Below are positions 35,935 through 44,225 of a stretch of 64,000 bases of DNA, piece by piece. This DNA comes from a virus. The position numbers and the translations under genes were made by a program. The notes beneath the pieces are model-generated. The model did no database searches. It saw only the letters and a list, made by a program, of their open reading frames with translations, and had not been told where the DNA came from. Each line of letters begins with the position of its first letter. Position 1 is the stretch's first letter. The stretch lies in the IMG/VR virus record IMGVR_UViG_3300034117_001582, positions 186,001 to 250,000 of that record; one strand, given 5' to 3'.

Positions 35935-37026
35935 TTAACAATTAGCATCAGCAATTTTCATATCATCTAAAATGTCGTTAATTACTTTCATAACCTCATC
36001 AGCTAACATACCATTAGCCATATCTAATAACATTTGATTCATATCAACAATTCCTCCAGTAACATATTCAACTTCCATACCAAGAGCATATACTAATTGG
36101 GTAAGAGCATTTGAATCGTAGATGTTAGTTGGAATTTCAATTGTTAATGAATCTAACTGTAAGTAGTATCCCGATTTATCACTTCCATCACAAACAATTG
36201 TTAACGTTCCTTTACCGCTCCCTTTAACGTCTGTAGCAATGATAGGTAAATTACCATCCACTGCAGGAATTGGGTCTTGCCATAATTTATAGTAAGAGTT
36301 AGCAATAACTTGTGGAACATTTAAGTCCATAGAAATGGTAAACACATTTAACTCGTTTTCTTTAGGGACCATGTCATAAACATTAGTCACTTGAACTGTA
36401 CCAACACCTTTAATGTTTAATAATCTAAATGAATATCCTCCAGTAATGGTTAAATAACCACACCCATCAACACATGAGTTGTACATAGAATCGGCTCCCG
36501 ATTTACAATCAGATGACATTTTGTTACAACTATCTGTACAACTTTGGTAAGGGAATGCGTCGTCACATCCGTTTTTACATTTTTTAGACATATCATCACA
36601 TGAGTTTTCACAAGACTTAATTCCAAAACATCCAGCCTTACAGGTTTTTCTTGCAGCATCACAAGTACCACAACAACCATCGTAACCAACTTTAACACCA
36701 TCACATCCTGTATTACATGTTGCTCTTGTCGCATCACAAACACCATAAGCGGTAGATTTAGTTGCTTTACATATTTCAATACAATCGTTGTTTAATGTTT
36801 GTTCTTCGTAGCTATCGTGAACATAAACCTCATCACAAAATTCAATGTCGTTAATTACTGATGTTTTATCACATTTAGAGGACACTTTAAATTCCATACC
36901 TTGAATTGCCGGTGATTGGATGATAGTGTTTAGTGCGGTTAAGACTTTACCCTCAATAGTATTGGGGTCTAAAGATACTTTTTGTTTTTTAAAAAAGTTT
37001 TTAATAAATTTAATAAGTTTTTTCAT
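35935..37026 (-). CDS. Cys-rich protein with TULIP-like (lipid-binding) flanks
   Basis: 363 residues from Met at 37026. That start is chosen over 37071 because GTATTTATAATA lies 15 nt before it. A basic amphipathic N-terminus (KKLIKFIKNFFKKQK) is followed by the start of a beta-rich domain. That domain is interrupted at ~75-190 by an insert with more than 20 Cys in CDATRATCNTGCDG-like repeats. It then continues as YSFRLLNIKGVGTVQVTNVYD, a SYYKLW segment and YYLQLDSLTIEIP, ending in a long helix. The strand-helix layout of the flanks recalls TULIP (BPI/takeout-type) lipid-binding folds; this is a structural impression only. The Cys insert may be disulfide-bonded, implying extracytoplasmic action. 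Confidence 0.55.
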   Translation of the reverse strand: MKKLIKFIKNFFKKQKVSLDPNTIEGKVLTALNTIIQSPAIQGMEFKVSSKCDKTSVINDIEFCDEVYVHDSYEEQTLNNDCIEICKATKSTAYGVCDATRATCNTGCDGVKVGYDGCCGTCDAARKTCKAGCFGIKSCENSCDDMSKKCKNGCDDAFPYQSCTDSCNKMSSDCKSGADSMYNSCVDGCGYLTITGGYSFRLLNIKGVGTVQVTNVYDMVPKENELNVFTISMDLNVPQVIANSYYKLWQDPIPAVDGNLPIIATDVKGSGKGTLTIVCDGSDKSGYYLQLDSLTIEIPTNIYDSNALTQLVYALGMEVEYVTGGIVDMNQMLLDMANGMLADEVMKVINDILDDMKIADANC

Positions 37027-37041
37027 AATTATATTTTTATT

Positions 37042-37049
37042 ATAAATAC
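37042..37049 (-). promoter_or_regulatory. Candidate phage late promoter before the Cys-rich gene
   Basis: Minus-strand GTATTTATAATAAA, 15 nt before the ATG at 37026. Confidence 0.5.
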
Positions 37050-37093
37050 ATCGCATATAAAGAAAACCCAATTATCAGTGAGGTATAGTTTTA

Positions 37094-37741
37094 TTATATT
37101 ATCTTAGTGTTGTAATAGGTTGCTATCCAATCGGCATTTAGTAATGGCGATTTAGTTATTATTGAATCTATCTTACTATAATGATTCTCAGTCTCCCAAT
37201 ACGTTTCAACACCTTGTAAAAAATCATCATAGTATTCAAGAGCGTCTTCAATGTCTATAACTTCACCATCACACGTAGCTTTGGTTGGTTTAAAACTATT
37301 ATTTATTGAAAACTCATCTTCATCCCAATTGGAGGTGATACCAATATTTTTACCATAGATTCTATAATTAGTTGGGTTGTTACTTTGACCAACCCAAACT
37401 TGGAAAGATATAAAAGGTAATTCATCAAAGACCTGTTTAATTTCCTTTATTGTTTTATTATTTAAAACTAACCCTTCTTTAACGTCAGCACTAAATTTAA
37501 TAAAAATCTTTTCGTTAATGTATTTTTCAAAAGATTCGACAACTTCATTTAATTCTTCTGCAACCAACGGAGTAAAGTATGACAATTTATTTGGATTAGA
37601 TATATTAAAATACATCACATTTTGTATCTCCATTCTTCGAGTCCTTTTGCCGATTGAAGTTGGAGTTAATTTTAACCCATGAATATCAATCACATCGCCA
37701 GCAAATTGTTTAAATAACTTAAGTATTTTTTCTTGTTCCAT
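37094..37741 (-). CDS. Hypothetical protein
   Basis: 215 residues from Met at 37741, giving MEQEKILKLFKQFAGDVIDI and a gap of 10 nt to the upstream stop; the frame extends to 37774. Mixed alpha/beta with aromatic residues (SFQVWVGQSNNPTNYRIYG). No family recognised. Probably co-transcribed with the two MKII-class genes upstream. Confidence 0.65.
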   Translation of the reverse strand: MEQEKILKLFKQFAGDVIDIHGLKLTPTSIGKRTRRMEIQNVMYFNISNPNKLSYFTPLVAEELNEVVESFEKYINEKIFIKFSADVKEGLVLNNKTIKEIKQVFDELPFISFQVWVGQSNNPTNYRIYGKNIGITSNWDEDEFSINNSFKPTKATCDGEVIDIEDALEYYDDFLQGVETYWETENHYSKIDSIITKSPLLNADWIATYYNTKII

Positions 37742-37751
37742 TATAATAATA

Positions 37752-38447
37752 TCATTCTTCAAAATATATATCAACCAAATCTTTAATTGTTAACCCAATA
37801 ATATCAACTCCAAGATTTTCCAAAAAAATAGATTCGGATTTATTATACCCATCTTGGTCTACTAAATAACTAGATCCGTCAACTCGAGGTCGATATAAAT
37901 AAAGTTTGTTTACATATTGATTACCAATCTTATAACCTTTAGTAATGTTCATCACATAAAACGGACCACCATCATTTAACATCCTGTTAAAATCTTTTGG
38001 ATAAAAATGTGAGGTAAATATAAGTGGAAGCTCTTCAAAACTTTGAATCATTTTAATTTTTCCATCAAGGTCAATTCCAAACTCATCTTTAAGAAAAATT
38101 TTATTTTTATCATTTGATGTGGATTCATTAATGTTTTTATCCTTATATAAACGAGAACTAAAATAATCTCTAATTACGGAAATATAATTAGTTTGAGTAA
38201 ACTGTTTTATTTGTTTTTTTAATTCTTCTTTTTCATCTCCCTGAAAAGATGTACGATTAACGATTTCATTTGCAATTTTCAATGTAACGACATCTATGAA
38301 TGCATCGTAGTATTCCATATTAAGTGGGGACCGATCATCACCTTGTAAATATTCGTAGGTCAAATCCATCGTAGGCTCAATCATATATTCAATTTCTGAA
38401 ACTCTACGTAATAGACGATGTTGATTTTCTGTTATAATGATTTTCAT
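37752..38447 (-). CDS. Two-part tagged protein with paralogous C-terminal domain
   Basis: 231 residues. The tag MKIIITENQHRLL is followed by a helical domain to ~100. An I-N-E-S junction (residues 106-109, KNINESTSNDKNK) precedes a C-terminal domain with FGIDLDGKIKMIQSFEELP, GGPFYVMNI and GLTIKDLVDIYFEE. That domain recurs at the end of the next gene upstream and in the 46217-46621 protein. Function unknown. It overlaps its upstream neighbour by 4 nt. Confidence 0.7.
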   Translation of the reverse strand: MKIIITENQHRLLRRVSEIEYMIEPTMDLTYEYLQGDDRSPLNMEYYDAFIDVVTLKIANEIVNRTSFQGDEKEELKKQIKQFTQTNYISVIRDYFSSRLYKDKNINESTSNDKNKIFLKDEFGIDLDGKIKMIQSFEELPLIFTSHFYPKDFNRMLNDGGPFYVMNITKGYKIGNQYVNKLYLYRPRVDGSSYLVDQDGYNKSESIFLENLGVDIIGLTIKDLVDIYFEE

Positions 38448-39385
38448 CTGTCGTCCTCCTCTTCAAAATACATATCAAGTATATCTGAGAACCTTAACCC
38501 CAATATACCAATACCAAGTTTCTCAGGAATTTCATCTTTATTCCAATATCCATCCTCATCAATAAACATTTCAAAATCGCCTCTATCTTGATATAAGTAA
38601 TCTTTACCATTGATATTAACAAGATACATTGGACCCCAAAAGTTTAAATATGTTCTGATAGTTGAAGGAGCGATACCATCATCAAAACTTGTTGGAACAT
38701 CATGTGTAGAAGTTATTTGTTTAATCTTGTCGGTAAAGTCCATACCCATAACAGAAATAAGAAACTTCTTGTTTTTATCATTTGATTCACTAATTTGACT
38801 TACAGCATCATAATCCCCCGAAACAATTTGGTTTTGACTTGGGAAGGAGTCCGTTTTACCGTTTGGAAAAACTGATTTAACTGAAAAATATGCTGTAACA
38901 TTATCTGAATATATAAGAGGGTCACCGGTTAGTTGAGGAAAAAACATATCGTGAATAAAGCTTATTTCATCAAATAACTCAAACTGTGTCGTCATTCGAA
39001 TTTTTTGATAGTTTTTAAAATAAACTGACACTTTTAATAGTGGTTTACTCTCTTCATTTCTCCATCCACCTGCTTCGGCGGTAGAACTTAATTTAACATC
39101 AATCTTAGATACCCAATCAAATGTTTCTGTTAGTTCATTTAAAAGTTTTGAATATGTTTTATATTTTTTTTCTATATCATTTGATGTTGATTCTTTTATA
39201 ATTCTGAATCTTAATAAAGGCTTACCGTTAATTGTAATATCACCTTTATTATTTTTTCCAATAGTTTTAACAACAATCTTTTTGTTTTTAAACTTACCTC
39301 CCATGATTGTATCACCAACCTTGATGTCAAGTTTAATCATTTCAGTTAATTGTCCGTACTGGTCCTCTGTAAGAATGATTTTCAT
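38444..39385 (-). CDS. Multi-part tagged protein with the same C-terminal domain
   Basis: 313 residues. The tag MKIILTEDQYGQL is followed by a small beta domain (KVGDTIMGGKFKNKKIVVK). An I-K-E-S junction at 63-66 precedes a middle domain (~70-190), then an I-S-E-S junction at 198-201. The C-terminal paralogous domain has MGMDFTDKIKQI, FWGPMYLVNINGKDYLY and IGILGLRFSDILDMYFEEE. The junction texts ESTSND and ESNDKNKKF closely match ESTSNDKNK in the gene at 37752, implying shared modular assembly. Confidence 0.7.
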   Translation of the reverse strand: MKIILTEDQYGQLTEMIKLDIKVGDTIMGGKFKNKKIVVKTIGKNNKGDITINGKPLLRFRIIKESTSNDIEKKYKTYSKLLNELTETFDWVSKIDVKLSSTAEAGGWRNEESKPLLKVSVYFKNYQKIRMTTQFELFDEISFIHDMFFPQLTGDPLIYSDNVTAYFSVKSVFPNGKTDSFPSQNQIVSGDYDAVSQISESNDKNKKFLISVMGMDFTDKIKQITSTHDVPTSFDDGIAPSTIRTYLNFWGPMYLVNINGKDYLYQDRGDFEMFIDEDGYWNKDEIPEKLGIGILGLRFSDILDMYFEEEDDR

Positions 39386-39392
39386 ATTATTA

Positions 39393-39893
39393 TTAAACTT
39401 TTTTGGATATATCCGCGCTTGATGTGGTTAATGCCGCAAAATGGCCAGCTTTATGATTGGTTTTATTTGCCCCTTCTTTGGTTCCCTTTCCTCTTGCGTA
39501 AGATTCATAATCTATGTACATATTTTTTTCAGGTATACTAGCATAAATAACACTTTTGTTTGCATCTGACCCATTTCCATTCCAAGGTTCAATACAATAT
39601 ATTTTATTACTTGAAAAATCTAATTTGTTTGCAAGTGTGCCTCCAGCACTAAATAAAATAATAGCCTTGACCTTATTTTCTTTTTCTTTTAAAAAGTCTT
39701 GTATCAGTTTTTTTTCAGAATATCTAAAAGATTTAACAATATGATTTTTATTAAATGATGATGTAAATTTTGCAGTTTGACCATTATGATTAATACTACT
39801 CTCAAGTCCAGACACAAAAACAACATAAGAATCTGTTAATTTTTTTTTGGTTTCTTCTTTTAATATTTTTCTTATATTTTCTTTTAATATCAT
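39393..39893 (-). CDS. Tagged protein, possibly alpha/beta-hydrolase-like
   Basis: 166 residues. The tag MILKENIRKILKEE ends at L-K-E. The body has VVFVSGLESS at the first strand, AIILFSAGGTLANKL where a hydrolase nucleophile elbow would lie, and a His in NHKAGHFAALT near the end. This arrangement hints at an alpha/beta hydrolase, but the elbow (F-S-A-G-G) is not canonical and the Asp is unplaced. Low-confidence function. It ends 7 nt before the start of the next gene. Confidence 0.55.
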   Translation of the reverse strand: MILKENIRKILKEETKKKLTDSYVVFVSGLESSINHNGQTAKFTSSFNKNHIVKSFRYSEKKLIQDFLKEKENKVKAIILFSAGGTLANKLDFSSNKIYCIEPWNGNGSDANKSVIYASIPEKNMYIDYESYARGKGTKEGANKTNHKAGHFAALTTSSADISKKV

Positions 39894-39894
39894 A

Positions 39895-41235
39895 TCAATC
39901 GACGTATCTAGCGAAAAAATTATTAAAAAACATTGCCGCTGAATTCAAAGCAGATTCAAAGTTTTCAACATATGGTGAACCGTCTGTCCATTTTTTTTCA
40001 TCCGATAACGTTGTAGAGTCCAAGACTATTTCTTGACCATTATTACCTTTTCTTTTCCATTTAGGTACATTTTTACTTATGCCTAAATCATCGGATTCAA
40101 ATGAAACGCTATTAGATATATAATACAAATCCACTACTTTATCAAATAATGATTTAACCTCATCATATATAGACCGGTATAATGGATATGGATAATCTTC
40201 CGAATCAAGAATATCCATTACGTTATTTGTTTTACTAACCATACCTCTATAAAATCCATCTGTAAACCCGTCGGAAACGTTACCTTTAAGCGAAATTAGT
40301 TTATTTAAATAATATTTTAAATTTTCAAAAAACAAGTTAAATCGTACTTTTCTTGGGTTTTCAGATACACCAACCAAATTAGGATAATCATTTTTTAAAT
40401 CATCACCTAATATTAAATTAACATTACCACCTCCTGTATAATATTGTAATATTGAATTAACAATGTTATTAGGTTTTATGTCTGATTTTTTTGAAATAGC
40501 ATATACATACGTATCATTATTTATTTCAATTACAAATGAATAAAAATCGGGGTCTTCAACTAATTTAGACCAAATAACTTGCGCCAATGAAGATGCGTTT
40601 GGTTGTGAACTACCCCACCCCAAATATTTAATAAATGATTCATAAATTATATAACCAAGACCTGAACCTCTTAATGAACTAGGAACCCCGCTTGGGAAGT
40701 GTATCCTATTTGTTGGGGAACCTTCAGTATTGATATTAATATTATTCAACAACGTATCAATACTTGATTCCTTAGCGATAGGTCCTGATAGGGTATTATA
40801 TAATTTGTCGGCGCTCATTGGTACATCTTTATCTCCGTGTTCATCACCATAAGGGCCTAACTGACTATCATATACTTGTGATGTAGGTAGTGAAAAATAT
40901 TTTTGAATAAACTCATTAGGGAAATTAACTTTATATATGTTTTTAACGGTTTCTTCAAAGGTTATACCATATTCATTTCCTGAACTTAATCCGGCATCTT
41001 TAAATTGGTTACCTTTAACATCACTAACTTTTTTAATTTTTAAAGATGGAAAAGGTGAGTCCACATTTGATTTATTTGTGTCTTTAAGATTCTTCATTTT
41101 TTCAGGACTCAAGTATGTTTGACTTAAATCAATCCTATCTTCATCAAGTTCATTCTCACAAATTAATGGTTTAACATTACCTAACTTACTTTCCAATAAG
41201 TTATAAAATCTGTTTCTATATTCATTAATATTCAT
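39895..41235 (-). CDS. Tagged protein with GNAT-like core
   Basis: 446 residues. The tag RFYNLLESKLGNVKPLICE ends I-C-E; the LESxLGxVKPLI(C/S)E text recurs in the gene at 46694. Near residues 180-270, NRIHFPSGVPSSLRGSGLGY, IYESFIKYLG and DPDFYSFVIE match the protein at 41321. The R-G-x-G-L-G-Y segment looks like a GNAT acetyl-CoA loop. The protein is longer than a GNAT, with an uncharacterised C-terminal half. GTATTTATAATAA lies 21 nt upstream. Confidence 0.6.
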   Translation of the reverse strand: MNINEYRNRFYNLLESKLGNVKPLICENELDEDRIDLSQTYLSPEKMKNLKDTNKSNVDSPFPSLKIKKVSDVKGNQFKDAGLSSGNEYGITFEETVKNIYKVNFPNEFIQKYFSLPTSQVYDSQLGPYGDEHGDKDVPMSADKLYNTLSGPIAKESSIDTLLNNININTEGSPTNRIHFPSGVPSSLRGSGLGYIIYESFIKYLGWGSSQPNASSLAQVIWSKLVEDPDFYSFVIEINNDTYVYAISKKSDIKPNNIVNSILQYYTGGGNVNLILGDDLKNDYPNLVGVSENPRKVRFNLFFENLKYYLNKLISLKGNVSDGFTDGFYRGMVSKTNNVMDILDSEDYPYPLYRSIYDEVKSLFDKVVDLYYISNSVSFESDDLGISKNVPKWKRKGNNGQEIVLDSTTLSDEKKWTDGSPYVENFESALNSAAMFFNNFFARYVD

Positions 41236-41256
41236 AATTCCTTTATGATGTTTATT

Positions 41257-41264
41257 ATAAATAC
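41257..41264 (-). promoter_or_regulatory. Candidate phage late promoter before the 446-residue gene
   Basis: Minus-strand GGTATTTATAATAAA lies between the terminator of the upstream gene and the ATG at 41235, giving a terminator-promoter-start order. Confidence 0.5.
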
Positions 41265-41270
41265 CTCATA

Positions 41271-41298
41271 AAACAAAAAACCCCACTGATGAGGTGGG
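41271..41298 (-). terminator. Intrinsic terminator after the 208-residue gene
   Basis: Minus-strand CCCAC-CTCATCA-GTGGG stem-loop followed by GTTTTTTGTTT. Confidence 0.85.
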
Positions 41299-41320
41299 TA
41301 GTTATGTTTACATTTTAGAT

Positions 41321-41947
41321 TTAGTTTGTTGAATATGAATTTAAATCGGGGTAGTCATTTAACAAATCATTATTTAAATATAAGACCTTATCTCGACCTT
41401 TCTTGGAGATAAAGGATTTTACCAACAAGACAACATCACCAGACCAATCTTTACTAATTGCCATTACATTATGACCTTCACAAACAACACCATAAAAATC
41501 GGGGTCATTCATTATTTTACTCCATACTCTTTTGGATTCATCGGTCGCAGAATCAGATGTAGAAGCATACCCCAAAAATTTTATAAAATCTTGATATATT
41601 ATATAACCCAAACCAATACCTTGTAACTGAGGGTGAACACCTTCTCTGAAATGTATTCGATTAAATTCGCCGCTAGCCTCAATATACGTACTATTTTCAA
41701 AATGGCTCATTACTTGAAAACTATCGGGACCCAAAGTTCTTAAATAACCATAAAACTCTCTAGGTAGACCATTAATTACCATCACTTGATATTGTCCCTC
41801 ACTACCTACCGGTTTAAAAGTAAACGTTGGGTTATTTGATGAGCTAGTTTGTTCAGAAGAAAATATGTTTTCTTTTTTATTTTCATTAATAACTCGTCTA
41901 ACAATTCTTGATAAATCGGATTCGGTAAGTCTTATTATTCTTGACAC
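41321..41947 (-). CDS. Tagged GNAT-like protein; GTG start
   Basis: 208 residues. GTG start at 41947 encoding the tag SRIIRLTESDLSRIVRRVINE. The core FREGVHPQLQGIGLGYIIYQ and the following DFIKFLG match the central domain of the 446-residue protein and carry a GNAT-like Q-G-x-G-L-G-Y loop. DPDFYGVVCEG follows as the next shared strand. Likely paralogues fused to different tags. It is followed by its own terminator. Confidence 0.65.
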   Translation of the reverse strand: MSRIIRLTESDLSRIVRRVINENKKENIFSSEQTSSSNNPTFTFKPVGSEGQYQVMVINGLPREFYGYLRTLGPDSFQVMSHFENSTYIEASGEFNRIHFREGVHPQLQGIGLGYIIYQDFIKFLGYASTSDSATDESKRVWSKIMNDPDFYGVVCEGHNVMAISKDWSGDVVLLVKSFISKKGRDKVLYLNNDLLNDYPDLNSYSTN

Positions 41948-41951
41948 AATA

Positions 41952-42218
41952 TTAATTTATTTTTGCATCGATAATAGCATCCATTAATGCGTCTTCAGCT
42001 TTTTTCCAATCGTCATTTGATGGAGTTTCTCCATTCTCAAATGAACCACCATTGTCCTCTACTTGTCTTTTGGCTTCTTCTAGAATATCTGAAAAGCTAT
42101 TCACTATAACCTCAGAAATTACGGCTAAACAAAACTCAGGGGTTTCAATGTCGCTTTCAGATTCTTCTTTAATAACACGTCTAACAATACGTGATAAATC
42201 TCTTTCATTTAATCTCAT
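41952..42218 (-). CDS. Small tagged hypothetical protein
   Basis: 88 residues. The tag MRLNERDLSRIVRRVIKEE ends I-K-E. A short helical, acidic body follows (SFSDILEEAKRQVED; KKAEDALMDAIIDAKI). Unrecognised. It ends 4 nt before the next gene's GTG and is probably co-transcribed with it. Confidence 0.7.
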   Translation of the reverse strand: MRLNERDLSRIVRRVIKEESESDIETPEFCLAVISEVIVNSFSDILEEAKRQVEDNGGSFENGETPSNDDWKKAEDALMDAIIDAKIN

Positions 42219-42232
42219 AATACATTTTTATT

Positions 42233-42240
42233 ATAAATAC
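42233..42240 (-). promoter_or_regulatory. Candidate phage late promoter before the 88-residue gene
   Basis: Minus-strand GTATTTATAATAAAAA, 14 nt before the ATG at 42218. Confidence 0.5.
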
Positions 42241-42293
42241 CACATGAACCAAAAAATAAGGATATTCCCATGTAAAAGATTTTTATATAAAAC

Positions 42294-42707
42294 TTATTTT
42301 TTTTGTTTGGGTACGCTAATACAGGATATCACTTTACCCTCACATTCCATATACTTCACAACCTCAACACCTGGAGGTATATTACCTGAAACGGTTGTTG
42401 TGGTTGTATTTCCTACCGTTACTGTAGATGAATTACCTTGTGCCATTAACCAGTTTCTTTCGGCATCATATTGGGCATACCTAAAAGCATCATACCCATA
42501 ACCTTCACCTTTTATGGTGTTTGGTGGACAAGTAAATGTTTTTTCAACTTCACAACCAAATTTAACTTGTTCAAATTCACCATCTTCCAAACGATTAAAT
42601 AACTTATCAAAAAATTTACGGACCTTTTTTTTAAATCCACGTTCATTTTGTTCATATAATCCCATTATATGTTTTTTCTCTTCTTCGCTGATAATAAACT
42701 TATTCAT
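42294..42707 (-). CDS. Small tagged hypothetical protein
   Basis: 137 residues. The tag FIISEEEKKHIMGLYEQNE has I-S-E and L-Y-E. A basic helix follows (KKKVRKFFDKLFNRL), then a Cys-containing segment (GCEVEKTFTCPP) and a Thr/Val-rich strand region (SSTVTVGNTTTTTVSG). The C-terminal CEGKVISCIS adds two more Cys. The Cys and Thr content suggests a secreted or surface-type fold, but no signal peptide is present. Confidence 0.65.
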   Translation of the reverse strand: MNKFIISEEEKKHIMGLYEQNERGFKKKVRKFFDKLFNRLEDGEFEQVKFGCEVEKTFTCPPNTIKGEGYGYDAFRYAQYDAERNWLMAQGNSSTVTVGNTTTTTVSGNIPPGVEVVKYMECEGKVISCISVPKQKK

Positions 42708-42735
42708 ATTAATGATTTATAAATAAATACCATAT

Positions 42736-42770
42736 AAAACAAAAAACCCCCTCCGTATAAGGAAAGGGTT
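42736..42770 (-). terminator. Intrinsic terminator after the 84-frame (76-residue) gene
   Basis: Minus-strand AACCC...GGGGGTT stem followed by TTTTGTTTT, between 42792 and the next start. Confidence 0.65.
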
Positions 42771-42791
42771 CACATATTAATATAAAATTAT

Positions 42792-43022
42792 TTACATACC
42801 ATCTCTAAATCGAGATTCAGCGCCACGTCTTACTTTTCTAGACGATGTCATTTCATCAGCAATGTTTCTTAAAATACTAACGGTTTCTTCGTGACTAGAA
42901 TTTGAGTTTCTTATAACATCCATAATATCGGAGTATAAAGTATTTTTTTCCATGTCCTCACTAACTATACGTTTAACTAATCTTGTTAAATCTCTTTCTG
43001 TAAGTCTAATTATTTTTTTCAT
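42792..43022 (-). CDS. Small tagged hypothetical protein
   Basis: 76 residues from Met at 43022. That start is chosen because the RLTERDLTRLVKRIVSE tag begins there and GATATTTATTA directly precedes it. Only ~55 residues follow the tag; they are helical with Ser/Arg and end KVRRGAESRFRDGM. Unrecognised. Confidence 0.65.
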   Translation of the reverse strand: MKKIIRLTERDLTRLVKRIVSEDMEKNTLYSDIMDVIRNSNSSHEETVSILRNIADEMTSSRKVRRGAESRFRDGM

Positions 43023-43040
43023 ATTAATAAATATCACATA

Positions 43041-43077
43041 AAACAAAAAACCCCACCTTAATTAGAGAATGGGGGGT
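43041..43077 (-). terminator. Intrinsic terminator upstream of the 76-residue gene
   Basis: Minus-strand CCCC...GGTGGGG stem with TTTTTTGTTT. It serves transcripts arriving from 43250-43687 and the 30-residue frame. Confidence 0.75.
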
Positions 43078-43079
43078 GA

Positions 43080-43172
43080 TTAACTTTTTCCGTGATAATC
43101 AAAATAATCTTTTCTGTCCTTAAGTACCGTTGCAATCACGAACGAAATACTTAATATACTAAATATTGCCAT
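43080..43172 (-). CDS. Possible 30-residue single-span membrane peptide
   Basis: ATG at 43172 to TAA at 43080 gives MAIFSILSISFVIATVL, then a charged end (KDRKDYFDYHGKS). That is one hydrophobic helix with a cytoplasmic tail, placed right before a terminator. TTGAC and TATATT lie upstream as a loose -35/-10 pair. Too short to be sure. Confidence 0.35.
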   Translation of the reverse strand: MAIFSILSISFVIATVLKDRKDYFDYHGKS

Positions 43173-43249
43173 ATACAATATATACTAAAAATTCATTCAA
43201 TAGTCAATTATCGTAGGTTATGAAATAGTTAAGTTTAAACACCTAAAAC

Positions 43250-43687
43250 TTAATGAGTCGTTCTCTTTATCTTTTTATTCTTTTTCACATTAAAGTTATA
43301 TCTTTTATCGTGAGAAGGACCCTTTTCATACCAAAACTCAATACAGTCAATATCAAGACCAGTTTTTTCATTAACATAAGAAAGAACGGTTTTAGAAAAT
43401 AGTTTTTTTCTTGTTGCAACTTTTGGTATAAAATTATCTATTTCTTCTCCGGTCTCAGAATTAACATACATATCTTGTTTACACCCCTCACCTTTACCAC
43501 CAACAGTATAAACTGTAAATATCGCATCACCGTATCCAATCGACTCATTTTCAAACGGATTACTATCATTTGGATATATTCTTATCCTATCGGATTCTCT
43601 TTCATATGAAAGTTTTGGCCCATACAATACGTCCAACAAATTAAATACAATTTTCTGATACTGTGATTTTGTTATGATTACGTCCAT
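43250..43687 (-). CDS. Tagged hypothetical protein, tandem paralogue A
   Basis: 145 residues. The opening MDVIITKSQYQKIVFNLLD and LYG is nearly the same as in the neighbour at 43736. Both continue with an acidic segment, VYT...G(K)xxGCKxDM, a FSKTVLSYVNEKTGLDIDCI-type block and a basic NVKKNKK end. This is a local tandem duplication. Family unknown; the shared single Cys and Asp/Glu blocks suggest a conserved small fold. ATATTTATCTTAT precedes the ATG. Confidence 0.7.
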   Translation of the reverse strand: MDVIITKSQYQKIVFNLLDVLYGPKLSYERESDRIRIYPNDSNPFENESIGYGDAIFTVYTVGGKGEGCKQDMYVNSETGEEIDNFIPKVATRKKLFSKTVLSYVNEKTGLDIDCIEFWYEKGPSHDKRYNFNVKKNKKIKRTTH

Positions 43688-43735
43688 ATAAGATAAATAT
43701 ACAAGAAATAAAAACCACTACGAATATAGGGGGAC

Positions 43736-44146
43736 TTACTTAGTTGTTGTCTTTTTATTTTTTTTAACGTTAAACCTATATCTATTTTCGAAATAAGTTT
43801 CATCATTATTATATATTTCATAAGGAAAATCAATACAGTCAATATCAAGATTTGTTTTTTCATTAACATAAGAAAGAATGGTTCTAGAAAATAGTTTTTT
43901 TCTTAATACCGCTGGTGGTAAATACCTTTCAATTTCCTCAATTGTTTGAGAAAGAACTAACATATCTCTTTTACATCCTTTAGATTTTCCCTGTTTTGTA
44001 TAAACTCTAAAAATTTCTTCACCATGATCTGATAAAATCTCAAATATCTCCTCATCTTTTTTAACTGAAATATTTGGGCCATATAATGTGTCCAACAAAT
44101 TAAAAACAATTTTCTGATATTGTGATACTGTTATAACAATTTTCAT
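43736..44146 (-). CDS. Tagged hypothetical protein, tandem paralogue B
   Basis: 136 residues. MKIVITVSQYQKIVFNLLDT opens the copy; VYTKQGKSKGCKRDM and LSYVNEKTNLDIDCIDF are the shared blocks. The DNA around the two starts is also similar (CATATAAGATAAATATA on the plus strand at both), so the upstream element was duplicated with the gene. An identical start context occurs at 46621. Confidence 0.7.
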   Translation of the reverse strand: MKIVITVSQYQKIVFNLLDTLYGPNISVKKDEEIFEILSDHGEEIFRVYTKQGKSKGCKRDMLVLSQTIEEIERYLPPAVLRKKLFSRTILSYVNEKTNLDIDCIDFPYEIYNNDETYFENRYRFNVKKNKKTTTK

Positions 44147-44168
44147 ATAAGATAAATATAATGGAAAA

Positions 44169-44200
44169 CAAAAAACCCCACCTTAATTAAAAGATGGGGG
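44169..44200 (-). terminator. Intrinsic terminator after the 144-residue gene
   Basis: Minus-strand CCCCC-A-TCTT...AAGG-TGGGG stem followed by TTTTTTGTTTT. Confidence 0.8.
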
Positions 44201-44225
44201 TTTCTAAATTTATTATTTATATTTT

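Noticed and set aside
39393-39893. Firm alpha/beta-hydrolase call
   Set aside because: The nucleophile elbow is F-S-A-G-G and not G-x-S-x-G, and no Asp could be placed, so it is given only as a possibility.
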